21,847 bases of DNA from SZUA-229 sp041589175 (GTDB taxonomy: Bacteria > Pseudomonadota > Gammaproteobacteria > SZUA-229): contig JBFHWF010000036.1 of assembly GCA_041589175.1 (NCBI GenBank), positions 1 to 21,847 on the forward strand, read 5' to 3'. A program made the position numbers and the translations under genes. Shown piece after piece: positions 7,285 to 14,499 of this stretch; position 1 is the stretch's first letter; every line of letters begins with the position of its first letter. The notes under the pieces were generated by a model. That model was not told where the DNA came from and searched no databases. It saw only the letters and a list, made by a program, of their open reading frames with translations.

Positions 7285-7674
7285 TTAAGCCAGGTTGACA
7301 GGCTCAGGTGGGGTCCAGCCGTCGGCACGGTGCTCAGCGACGACCGTGGTGTAGACACCGCCGCGCACGTTGAACTCGGCGGTAACCCGCATAAAGCGGG
7401 GCTCGGTGGCATTTACCAGGTCGGTGAGGATCTGGTTGGTGACGTCTTCATGGAAGGCGCCTTCGTCACGGAACGACCAGATGTACAGCTTGAAGGACTT
7501 TAACTCTACGCATTTTTTATCTGCGATGTATTCCAGGTTGATGGTGGCGAAGTCCGGCTGGCCAGTCTTTGGGCACAGGCAGGTGAATTCCGGGGTGTCG
7601 ATGCGGATGACGTAATCACGCTCCGGGCGCGGATTGTCGAAGGTTTCCAGTTGTTTTGATGGTTGAGTGGACAT
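7285..7674 (-). CDS. queF: NADPH-dependent 7-cyano-7-deazaguanine (preQ0) reductase QueF, short type
   Basis: QueF reduces the nitrile of preQ0 to the aminomethyl group of preQ1 using two NADPH, a step in queuosine tRNA modification. At 129 residues it is the single-domain (type I) form. The nucleophilic cysteine is in FTCLCPKTGQPDF (C34), with the catalytic aspartate at D41. The QueF signature follows in CVELKSFKLYIWSFRDEGAFHED (spanning about 55-77). The ATG at 7674 is decided by GAGG at 7680-7683, five bases upstream. A longer reading from 7794 would add 40 non-conserved residues. It heads the minus-strand run queF to modC. The roughly 160 bases upstream hold several hairpins (see separate entry). 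Confidence 0.95.
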   Translation of the reverse strand: MSTQPSKQLETFDNPRPERDYVIRIDTPEFTCLCPKTGQPDFATINLEYIADKKCVELKSFKLYIWSFRDEGAFHEDVTNQILTDLVNATEPRFMRVTAEFNVRGGVYTTVVAEHRADGWTPPEPVNLA

Positions 7675-7679
7675 GAGTA

Positions 7680-7683
7680 CCTC
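7680..7683 (-). promoter_or_regulatory. Shine-Dalgarno of queF
   Basis: GAGG on the minus strand lies five bases before the ATG at 7674. It selects this start over upstream in-frame starts that would add a non-conserved N-terminus. Confidence 0.6.
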
Positions 7684-7700
7684 GTGTAGATTACAAAACA

Positions 7701-7767
7701 GCCCAGCCACCAGGGCGAATCCACGGCAGGTGGATACGGATAAGCGGCAGATACGCTGAAATGCCGC
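7701..7767 (-). promoter_or_regulatory. Hairpin-rich leader of queF
   Basis: Three inverted repeats sit in tandem just upstream of queF. GCGGCA (7744-7749) pairs with TGCCGC (7762-7767) around a 12-base loop. ATCCAC (7719-7724) pairs with GTGGAT (7730-7735) around a 5-base loop. GCCC (7701-7704) pairs with GGGC (7713-7716) around an 8-base loop. In the queF transcript the last hairpin is followed by TGTTTTGT, a weak U-rich stretch. The pairings are seen in the sequence. Any role in attenuation or preQ1 sensing is inference, and I could not fit it to the known preQ1 riboswitch classes. Confidence 0.35.
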
Positions 7768-7840
7768 CAGCTGGGGGTTTGAGCAAAACTGCACCTGGCC
7801 GAGACAGGAATATTCTCAACATTGTGCAAAATTGGGCGGC

Positions 7841-7846
7841 ATTATA
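7841..7846 (-). promoter_or_regulatory. Candidate -10 element for the queF operon
   Basis: A perfect TATAAT on the minus strand lies about 167 bases upstream of the queF ATG. No recognisable -35 hexamer is found at 16-18 bases spacing, so this is a weak call. If used, it would give a leader of about 160 nt. Confidence 0.35.
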
Positions 7847-7883
7847 ACGCGAAATTGATATACTAGGCCGCTGCTAAATTGCG

Positions 7884-7892
7884 TGTTATAAA
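7884..7892 (+). promoter_or_regulatory. Candidate extended -10 promoter for smc-zipA-ligA
   Basis: TGTTATAAA on the plus strand fits the extended -10 pattern TGnTATAAT with one mismatch. It is the best plus-strand promoter candidate in the 428-base spacer between queF and smc (7675-8102). It would give a leader of about 200 nt. The rest of the spacer holds no gene that I can support. Confidence 0.35.
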
Positions 7893-8062
7893 AACGCGTC
7901 ATGTATTGCACCTGCATGGGCTGTCCAGCTTGACTGGATGTGGGTTAAAAAATGAATAAAAACACCCAACGCTAAGGCCTTTCGGCCATACAGCTCCGTC
8001 ATTGCAGTGTGGCACCGGCAACGCGTCCGGGCAGACAGTTATTCACAAAGGTATAAGCAAGA

Positions 8063-8078
8063 ACACCGAGGACGGTGT
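8063..8078 (+). other. Hairpin in the smc leader with an AGGA loop
   Basis: ACACCG (8063-8068) pairs perfectly with CGGTGT (8073-8078) around the loop AGGA. It lies 24 bases before the smc ATG, which itself lacks a good Shine-Dalgarno. The stem is visible in the sequence; a translational role is speculative. Confidence 0.3.
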
Positions 8079-8102
8079 CGGCAACAGGGTTATTTGAGTC
8101 AA

Positions 8103-11100
8103 ATGCGTTTAAGCAAAATCAAACTGGCGGGTTTCAAATCGTTCGTTGATCCCACCACCATCGACTTTCCTTCCAACCTGAACGGTATCGTCGGGCCGAA
8201 TGGCTGTGGCAAGTCCAATACCATCGACGCAGTGCGTTGGGTAATGGGTGAGTCATCGGCCAAGCATCTGCGTGGTGCTTCCATGGATGACGTTATTTTC
8301 AGTGGTTCATCCTCCCGCAAGCCGGTGAGTCAGGCCTCGGTGGAGCTGGTGTTCGACAACAGCGCCGGTAAGCTGGAAGGTCCCTACGCCAAGTACAACG
8401 AGATCTCGGCCAAGCGCCTGGTAACCCGTGATGGGCAGTCGAAATACTTCCTCAATGGCACCAAGTGTCGCCGCCGCGATATCGCCGACCTGTTCCTGGG
8501 GACCGGTCTGGGCCCGCGGAGTTACGCGATTATTGAACAGGGCATGATCTCGCGCCTGATCGAAGCCAAACCGGAAGAACTGCGCGTATTCCTGGAAGAG
8601 GCCGCGGGCATCTCCAAGTACAAGGAGCGCCGCCGCGAAACCGAGAACCGTATTCGCCACACCCGGGAAAACCTCGAGCGCCTCGACGACCTGCGCGAGG
8701 AAATCGACAAGCAGCTGGCACACCTGCAACGTCAGTCGCGTACGGCAGAAAAATATAAAGAATTAAAGGTGGAAGAGCGTCGCCTCAAGGCCGAACACCT
8801 GGCCCTGCGCTGGCAGGAGCTACACGGGGAAATGGAAAACCGCGAGAAGGCCATCGAAGAACAGGAAACCCGCCTGCAGGAAGTCATCGCCGAGCAGCGC
8901 TCCGTGGAATCAGAGCTGGAAACCCTGCGTGAGCAGCGTGTCGAGTCGAACGAATCTCTGAATGCAGTGCAGGCGCGTTACTATAGCCTGGGCTCCGAGA
9001 TTTCCCGTATTGAGCAGACGATTCACCACGAAAAGGAAATGCTGCAACGTCAGCAGAATGACCTCAACGAACTGGAACGCGCGCTGCAGGAAGTGGAACA
9101 GACATTACAGTCGGATCGTGAGCAGCTGGAAGAAATCGACATGATGCTGGGTGAGTCTGAGCCTCAGCTGGAAATGCAGCGAGAATCCCAGCAGGTGATC
9201 AATGATCAGCTACACGAGGCCGAGCAGGCGATGCAGGAATGGCAGGCGGCCTGGGACAGTTTTAATCAGCGAGCGGCGGAACCCTCACAGACCGCGCAGG
9301 TGGAAAAGACCCGCATGGAGCAGCTGGAAAAGCATGTGAACCAGCTGATGCAGCGTCTGCAAAAAGTTGACGAAGAAAAGCGCAAAGTGGTCGGCGACGA
9401 CCTGGAAATCGAGCTGGAAGCCCTGCGTGAGCAGAGTGAAACTGGCGAAATGAAAAAGGCCGAGCTGGAAGAGAAGGTCGCTGAGGTACTTGAAAATATT
9501 CGTAATGCCCGCGAGCTAACCACCCAGTTCAATCGAGACGAAGACGAATTACGTCGCCAGCTGCACGATACTCGCGGCAAGCTGGCATCACTGGAAGCCC
9601 TGCAACAGGCAGCTCTGGGTAAGAGTGGCAACGCAGTAGCGGGGTGGCTGGAAAAACAGGGGCTGTCTGGCAACTCACGACTGGCGGAAAATATTGAAGT
9701 TGAAGCGGGCTGGGAGAAGGCCGTGGAGACTGTCCTCGGTGGCCATCTGGAAGCGGTCTGTGTGGATGGCATGGACAGTGTCGCCCAGCGGCTGAGTGAA
9801 TTTAGTGAAGGGCATCTTAATCTGTTCGATACGGGGGCTGGTGGAGCAACATCCGCTGCCGCAGATTCACTGGCCAGCAAGATTACATCCTCGGTATCAC
9901 TCGACGGCCTGGTTGATGGAGTTAAGGTCGCAAATGATCTAAACCAGGCGCTGGCGATGCGTGCATCACTGTCCACGGGTGAATCCGTGATTACCGCCGA
10001 TGGTATCTGGCTGGGCAAGGCCTGGCTGCGCGTGGCCCGTGATCAGGACGAGAAGTCCGGTGTGCTGGCCCGTGAGCAGGAAATTAAAGATTTACAGCAG
10101 CAGCTGGAAGAGCTGGATATGCAGGCGGAAGAGCTGGAAGTCAAAATTCAGGACAACCGCGCTCAGCTGCAGAATCTGGAGCAGCAGCGTGAGCAATGGC
10201 AGGCCGAACTTAACCAGACCCATAGTCATTGTGCGCAGATACAGGCACAGCTGACCTCGGGGCAGGCCAGGCTGGAACAGCTGTTAAGTCGCAACCAGAA
10301 CCTGCAGGAAGAATCGGTCGAATTAACAAAAAATATTGAGCGCCAGCAGGATGAAATGGAAATGGCACGTCGCAAGCGCAACGAGGCCATGACCCAGATG
10401 GAAGACCTGTCACGGGAACGAGACGAGTTAAGCGGCCGCCGTGAGAGTTTGCAGAATCAGTTGCACGAGGCGCGCACAAAAGCGCAGACCGAGCGTGAGT
10501 CGGTGCATGAGTTAGCGATCCAGATCGAATCGCGTCGCACCCTGAAGCGTAATCTTGAGCAGAATATCGAACGTATGACGCGTCAGCTGGAACAACAGCA
10601 GTCACGTCGCACAGAATTACAGCAGAGTCTGGCATCGGTCACCGATGGTGATAACCGTGCTGAAGAACTTGAAACGCTGCTGGAAGAACGCCTGCAGGTA
10701 GAAGAGCAGCTGACCGAGGCACGTCGTTCGGTGGAAAGTATTGATAACCAGTTGCGCCAGCTTGAACAGAAACGTAGCGAGTTTGAACAGAAGTCACAGA
10801 TGATCCGCTCCAGCCTGGAACAGGCGCGACTGAACTCTTCTGAAGTGCGAGTACGCAGCCAGACGGTTCAGGAGCAGCTGGCTGAAACAGAGTTCAAGGC
10901 GGAAGAATTACTGGAAGAGCTGGGTGAACATGCACGCATCGATGAATGGGCGCGTAAGGTGGAAGAAATCGCCGCCCGAATTGCGCGTCTTGGCCCAATC
11001 AACCTGGCAGCGATCGATGAATACAAGGAGCAGGGTAAGCGTAAGGAATACCTCGACTCCCAGCACAATGACGTTACTGAAGCACTGGAAACGCTCGAAA

Positions 11101-11606
11101 AGGCCATCGCCAAGATCGACAAGGAAACCCGTGCCCGCTTCAAGGATACCTATGAACATGTAAACTCGCGTATCCAGGAAATGTTCCCCCGCCTGTTCGG
11201 TGGTGGTCAGGCCTACCTGGAAATGACCGGCGACGATCTGCTGGATACCGGCGTGGTCGTTATGGCACGACCACCGGGTAAGCGGATCAGCCATATCCAC
11301 CTGATGTCGGGTGGTGAGAAAGCGCTGACCGCAGTGGCACTGGTATTCGCTATCTTCGAACTGAATCCGGCACCGTTCTGTATGCTGGACGAGGTTGATG
11401 CACCACTCGACGAAGCCAACGTCGGACGTTTCTGTTCACTGGTGAAACAGATGTCGAAGACGGTGCAGTTTATCTTTATTACCCACCACAAGATCACCAT
11501 GGAAATGGCCGAGAAAATGAATGGTGTCACCATGCGTGAAGCGGGTGTATCACGACTGGTATCTGTGGATATCGAGGAAGCGGCGAAAATGGTGGAATCA
11601 GCCTGA
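8103..11606 (+). CDS. smc: Chromosome segregation protein SMC
   Basis: SMC is the ATPase of the ScpAB condensin, which organises and helps segregate the chromosome. This 1167-residue protein has the full architecture. The N-terminal head has Walker A GPNGCGKSN at about 31-39. It is followed by a long Q/E/R-rich coiled coil, a hinge at roughly 506-655 starting near GNAVAGWLEKQGL, and the return coiled coil. The C-terminal head carries the signature MSGGEKALTA (S at about 1069) and Walker B CMLDEVDAPLDEAN (about 1093-1106). The ATG at 8103 begins MRLSKIKLAGFKSF, the canonical SMC N-terminus. In-frame starts up to 8007 add 32 non-conserved residues. Its stop overlaps the zipA ATG by one base. 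ScpA and ScpB are not in the window. Confidence 0.97.
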   Translation: MRLSKIKLAGFKSFVDPTTIDFPSNLNGIVGPNGCGKSNTIDAVRWVMGESSAKHLRGASMDDVIFSGSSSRKPVSQASVELVFDNSAGKLEGPYAKYNEISAKRLVTRDGQSKYFLNGTKCRRRDIADLFLGTGLGPRSYAIIEQGMISRLIEAKPEELRVFLEEAAGISKYKERRRETENRIRHTRENLERLDDLREEIDKQLAHLQRQSRTAEKYKELKVEERRLKAEHLALRWQELHGEMENREKAIEEQETRLQEVIAEQRSVESELETLREQRVESNESLNAVQARYYSLGSEISRIEQTIHHEKEMLQRQQNDLNELERALQEVEQTLQSDREQLEEIDMMLGESEPQLEMQRESQQVINDQLHEAEQAMQEWQAAWDSFNQRAAEPSQTAQVEKTRMEQLEKHVNQLMQRLQKVDEEKRKVVGDDLEIELEALREQSETGEMKKAELEEKVAEVLENIRNARELTTQFNRDEDELRRQLHDTRGKLASLEALQQAALGKSGNAVAGWLEKQGLSGNSRLAENIEVEAGWEKAVETVLGGHLEAVCVDGMDSVAQRLSEFSEGHLNLFDTGAGGATSAAADSLASKITSSVSLDGLVDGVKVANDLNQALAMRASLSTGESVITADGIWLGKAWLRVARDQDEKSGVLAREQEIKDLQQQLEELDMQAEELEVKIQDNRAQLQNLEQQREQWQAELNQTHSHCAQIQAQLTSGQARLEQLLSRNQNLQEESVELTKNIERQQDEMEMARRKRNEAMTQMEDLSRERDELSGRRESLQNQLHEARTKAQTERESVHELAIQIESRRTLKRNLEQNIERMTRQLEQQQSRRTELQQSLASVTDGDNRAEELETLLEERLQVEEQLTEARRSVESIDNQLRQLEQKRSEFEQKSQMIRSSLEQARLNSSEVRVRSQTVQEQLAETEFKAEELLEELGEHARIDEWARKVEEIAARIARLGPINLAAIDEYKEQGKRKEYLDSQHNDVTEALETLEKAIAKIDKETRARFKDTYEHVNSRIQEMFPRLFGGGQAYLEMTGDDLLDTGVVVMARPPGKRISHIHLMSGGEKALTAVALVFAIFELNPAPFCMLDEVDAPLDEANVGRFCSLVKQMSKTVQFIFITHHKITMEMAEKMNGVTMREAGVSRLVSVDIEEAAKMVESA

Positions 11607-12433
11607 TGGATGAGCTGCGCTGGATATTACTGGGTGCTGCGGTTGTCATTATTATTGGCATTTATGTTTTCAGTCGTAACCGTAAACGTGACAATGTTTA
11701 TGCGGACAGCTCGCTGGATGAAGACGTTCCATCATTCAGTGCAAAAGATGGCCAGGATGATGGCTGGGTCGATGGCGTTGGTCCGGTGCGTGTTGTTGAA
11801 AGTACATCGATTGATAAGGCAGCTGAACATCTTGATACGGTTATCGAACAGAATCGTGTCAGCCAGTCTGAAAGTGAAGCAGACTCGGCCGAAACAATTG
11901 AACCGCAGCCACTGGATCCAGAAGAAGACGAATACGAAGATCAGGAAGTTGAAGCCTCTGCAACCGAGAGTACAGAATCAAACGCTGCACAACAGGATGT
12001 TGCAATTGATGATGTAATCGCGGTATATGTACTGGGAAGTTCAGAAGAGCCGCTGATTCGAGGTGAAAAAATTCTGAGTGCCAGTTATGCCATGAACCTG
12101 CAGCATGGTGATATGAAAATTTTTCATCGTTACGCAGATGATGATAGCGCTAAAATTCTGTTTAGCATGGCGAATATTCAGGAGCCGGGCTGGTTTGATA
12201 TTGAGAATATAAACCAGCTGGAAACGAAAGGCTTAAGTTTTTTTATGCAGGCAAACCTGGTTGACGAGCCTTCGAAAGTGCTTGATGACATGCTGATCTG
12301 TGCCCATGGCATAGCGACGATGCTGGGCGCGAGTCTGTGTAATCCGCATCGCCAGTTACTCGATGAAGCGTATACAAATATGCTCAGGGAAAAAGTGCGT
12401 CGCCTGAGTGAACTTAAACCCCAGTCAATTTAA
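11606..12433 (+). CDS. zipA: Cell division protein ZipA
   Basis: ZipA anchors FtsZ protofilaments to the inner membrane early in division. The 275-residue protein has an N-terminal membrane anchor at about 5-23 (ILLGAAVVIIIGIYVF) followed by basic RNRKR. An acidic, low-complexity linker rich in E, D, S and Q covers about 30-130. The C-terminal FtsZ-binding domain is at about 135-270, recognisable from YVLGSSEEPLIRGEKIL, the NLQHGDMKIFHRY segment and the FSMANIQEPGWFD segment. It is somewhat shorter than Escherichia coli ZipA (about 328), the difference being in the linker. Its ATG overlaps the smc stop (TGATG), so translation is likely coupled. ZipA is largely confined to gammaproteobacteria. 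Confidence 0.95.
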   Translation: MDELRWILLGAAVVIIIGIYVFSRNRKRDNVYADSSLDEDVPSFSAKDGQDDGWVDGVGPVRVVESTSIDKAAEHLDTVIEQNRVSQSESEADSAETIEPQPLDPEEDEYEDQEVEASATESTESNAAQQDVAIDDVIAVYVLGSSEEPLIRGEKILSASYAMNLQHGDMKIFHRYADDDSAKILFSMANIQEPGWFDIENINQLETKGLSFFMQANLVDEPSKVLDDMLICAHGIATMLGASLCNPHRQLLDEAYTNMLREKVRRLSELKPQSI

Positions 12434-12434
12434 T

Positions 12435-12464
12435 ACACACACAGCATCAGTGTGTTCGTATAAT
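12435..12464 (+). promoter_or_regulatory. zipA-ligA spacer: hairpin and -10-like TATAAT
   Basis: The 38-base gap holds ACACAC (12437-12442) pairing with GTGTGT (12450-12455), and a perfect TATAAT at 12459-12464. The TATAAT lies only seven bases before the ligA ATG, and no Shine-Dalgarno is visible. There is no -35 match and no TG extension. If it is a promoter, its transcript would start at or next to the ATG (leaderless). Confidence 0.25.
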
Positions 12465-12471
12465 CAGAAAC

Positions 12472-14487
12472 ATGTCAGATAAGCAACAGGCAGAAAAACG
12501 AATTCTCGATCTGCGCTCGCAGTTAAATCATCATAGTTACCAGTATTATGTTCTGGATGATCCACATATTCCCGATGTGGAATATGATCGACTGTTTCGG
12601 GAATTGCAGTCGCTGGAACAGGAGTGGCCCGAGCTGGTCACGGATGATTCACCTACGCAACGCGTGGGCGATGTTCCCCTGTCTGTTTTCGAGCAGGTAA
12701 AACACGAAGTACCCATGCTATCCCTCGATAATGTGTTTAACGAGGCGGAACTGGGGGATTTCAATCGACGAATCCAGCAGCGGCTGGATAGTGATGAAGT
12801 CATCGTATTTGCTGCTGAACCCAAGCTGGATGGTCTTGCCGTTAGCTTGCTTTATGAAAATGGTCGGCTAGTCCGTGCAGGCACGCGCGGCGATGGTACG
12901 ACCGGTGAGAATATTACGCAGAATATACGCACCATTCCCTCCATACCTTTATGCCTGCTGGGTGATGATATTCCGCCGATGCTAGAGGTGCGAGGGGAAG
13001 TGTTTATGCCGAAGGCAGGTTTCGAGGCGTTAAACCAGCAGGCTATCGAGAAAGGTGAAAAAGTTTTTGCTAATCCACGTAATGCAGCGGCAGGAAGTTT
13101 GCGTCAGTTAGACTCTCGCATCACAGCGCAGCGCCCACTGGCAATGTATTGTTATGCGGTGGGAAGAGTCGACGGTCATCAACAGTTCAAGCGGCACAGT
13201 GAATTATTGCAGCAGTTACAGCGCTGGGGTCTGCCAGTATGTAAAGAGCGAGAGATTGTTGAGGGTGTTGAAGGCTGCCTGGCTTATTACCAGCGTATGG
13301 CTGAACAGCGCGATGCGCTGCCCTATGAGATCGATGGTATCGTATATAAAGTCGATCAGTTGCGACTGCAACAGGAACTGGGCTTTGTCGCGCGAGCCCC
13401 ACGCTGGGCAATTGCCCACAAGTTTCCGGCGCAGGAAGAAATCACGCGAGTGAATGCAATCGAGTTTCAGGTGGGGCGTACGGGTGCATTGACACCGGTG
13501 GCTCGACTCGAACCCGTGTTTGTAGGTGGTGTTACGGTCAGTAATGCAACCCTGCATAATATGGATGAGGTAATGCGTAAAGATGTGCGCGTCGGTGATA
13601 GCGTGGTTATACGCCGTGCCGGAGATGTGATACCGGAGGTCGTACGCGTTGTTCCCGGTAGTCGCAAGGGCAAGGTTAATAAAGTTAAGCTACCTGAGCA
13701 TTGTCCGGTCTGTGGTTCAGAGGTTGAGCAGGAAGAAGGTGAGGCGGTTGCACGTTGCAGTGGTGGATTGTTCTGCGGTGCTCAACGTAAGGAATCAATA
13801 AAACATTATGCGTCTCGTAAGGCGATGGATATTGATGGTCTTGGCGACAAGCTGGTCGAGCAACTGGTGGATGCCGGTTTAATTGAGCATGTCAATGATC
13901 TTTATTCACTTGATCGCGAAGGGCTGGTGAAACTGGAACGCATGGGTGAAAAGTCGGCAGATAATTTACTGGTGGCACTGGACAAATCCCGGCATACGAC
14001 TCTGCCCCGATTTATTTATTCGTTAGGTATCCGCGAAGTAGGAGAAGCGACAGCGCAGAACCTGGCTCAACACTATGCAGATTTTGATGCACTACGATCA
14101 GCGGATGAAGAAAGTTTGCAGACAGTAGAAGATGTCGGCCCCATCGTAGCGGCCCATATTGTTCGATTCTTTAAGCAGCCACACAATATCGAAGTGATTG
14201 ATCGTCTGCTTGCTGCAGGTGTTCACTGGGATGCGCCTGAAAAAACAGCCGCCGTTGAGCAAACGCTCGAAGGAAAGACGTTTGTACTAACAGGTACGTT
14301 AATGCGCATGACCCGAGATGAAGCGAAGAAAGCATTACAGGCGAGGGGTGCAAAAGTAACGGGTAGCGTATCGAAAAAAACCAGCTATGTTGTGGTTGGC
14401 GATAACCCGGGCTCCAAGGCGAGCAAGGCGGAGCAGCTCGGTGTGGAAATCCTCGATGAGGATGCCTTGCTTGCGCTGATATCCTGA
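12472..14487 (+). CDS. ligA: NAD-dependent DNA ligase LigA
   Basis: LigA seals nicks in DNA using NAD, and is essential for Okazaki fragment joining and repair. The 671-residue length equals that of Escherichia coli LigA. Domain Ia has HSYQYYVLDDPHIPDVEYD. The adenylated lysine is in EPKLDGLAVS (about K118). The zinc finger cysteines follow the spacing C-x2-C-x14-C-x5-C at about C411, C414, C429 and C435. A helix-hairpin-helix region covers about 450-590, including MDIDGLGDKLVEQL and GIREVGEATA. A BRCT domain occupies about 600-671. It follows zipA by 38 bases in the usual smc-zipA-ligA order and converges on the GGDEF-EAL gene with 12 bases between the stops. Confidence 0.97.
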   Translation: MSDKQQAEKRILDLRSQLNHHSYQYYVLDDPHIPDVEYDRLFRELQSLEQEWPELVTDDSPTQRVGDVPLSVFEQVKHEVPMLSLDNVFNEAELGDFNRRIQQRLDSDEVIVFAAEPKLDGLAVSLLYENGRLVRAGTRGDGTTGENITQNIRTIPSIPLCLLGDDIPPMLEVRGEVFMPKAGFEALNQQAIEKGEKVFANPRNAAAGSLRQLDSRITAQRPLAMYCYAVGRVDGHQQFKRHSELLQQLQRWGLPVCKEREIVEGVEGCLAYYQRMAEQRDALPYEIDGIVYKVDQLRLQQELGFVARAPRWAIAHKFPAQEEITRVNAIEFQVGRTGALTPVARLEPVFVGGVTVSNATLHNMDEVMRKDVRVGDSVVIRRAGDVIPEVVRVVPGSRKGKVNKVKLPEHCPVCGSEVEQEEGEAVARCSGGLFCGAQRKESIKHYASRKAMDIDGLGDKLVEQLVDAGLIEHVNDLYSLDREGLVKLERMGEKSADNLLVALDKSRHTTLPRFIYSLGIREVGEATAQNLAQHYADFDALRSADEESLQTVEDVGPIVAAHIVRFFKQPHNIEVIDRLLAAGVHWDAPEKTAAVEQTLEGKTFVLTGTLMRMTRDEAKKALQARGAKVTGSVSKKTSYVVVGDNPGSKASKAEQLGVEILDEDALLALIS

Positions 14488-14499
14488 TTGCAACAAGTT

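Noticed and set aside
7272..7412. In-frame N-terminal extension of the FGGY kinase upstream of 7271
   Set aside because: It overlaps queF in another frame, is serine/proline-rich and non-conserved, and the ATG at 7271 begins the canonical FGGY N-terminus.
7675..7794. Forty-residue N-terminal extension of QueF
   Set aside because: It has no similarity to QueF, while the ATG at 7674 has a well-placed GAGG; the region is better read as a leader.
7675..7850. Known preQ1 riboswitch upstream of queF
   Set aside because: I could not recognise the conserved loop and A-rich tail of the known classes; only generic hairpins are visible.
7930..7958. TTGACT as a -35 element for smc
   Set aside because: The hexamers at 15-18 bases spacing match TATAAT at no more than three of six positions.
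7952..7975. Seven-codon leader peptide frame (ATG to TAA) in the smc leader
   Set aside because: There is no ribosome site, no repeated regulatory codons and no attenuator next to it; short frames of this size arise by chance.
8007..8102. Thirty-two-residue N-terminal extension of SMC
   Set aside because: SMC proteins begin at MRLSKIKLAGFKSF; the extension is basic and non-conserved.
9266..10018. Minus-strand open frame of 250 codons inside smc
   Set aside because: It is serine- and arginine-rich low complexity, as expected from the antisense of a Q/E-rich coiled coil, and has no recognisable domain.
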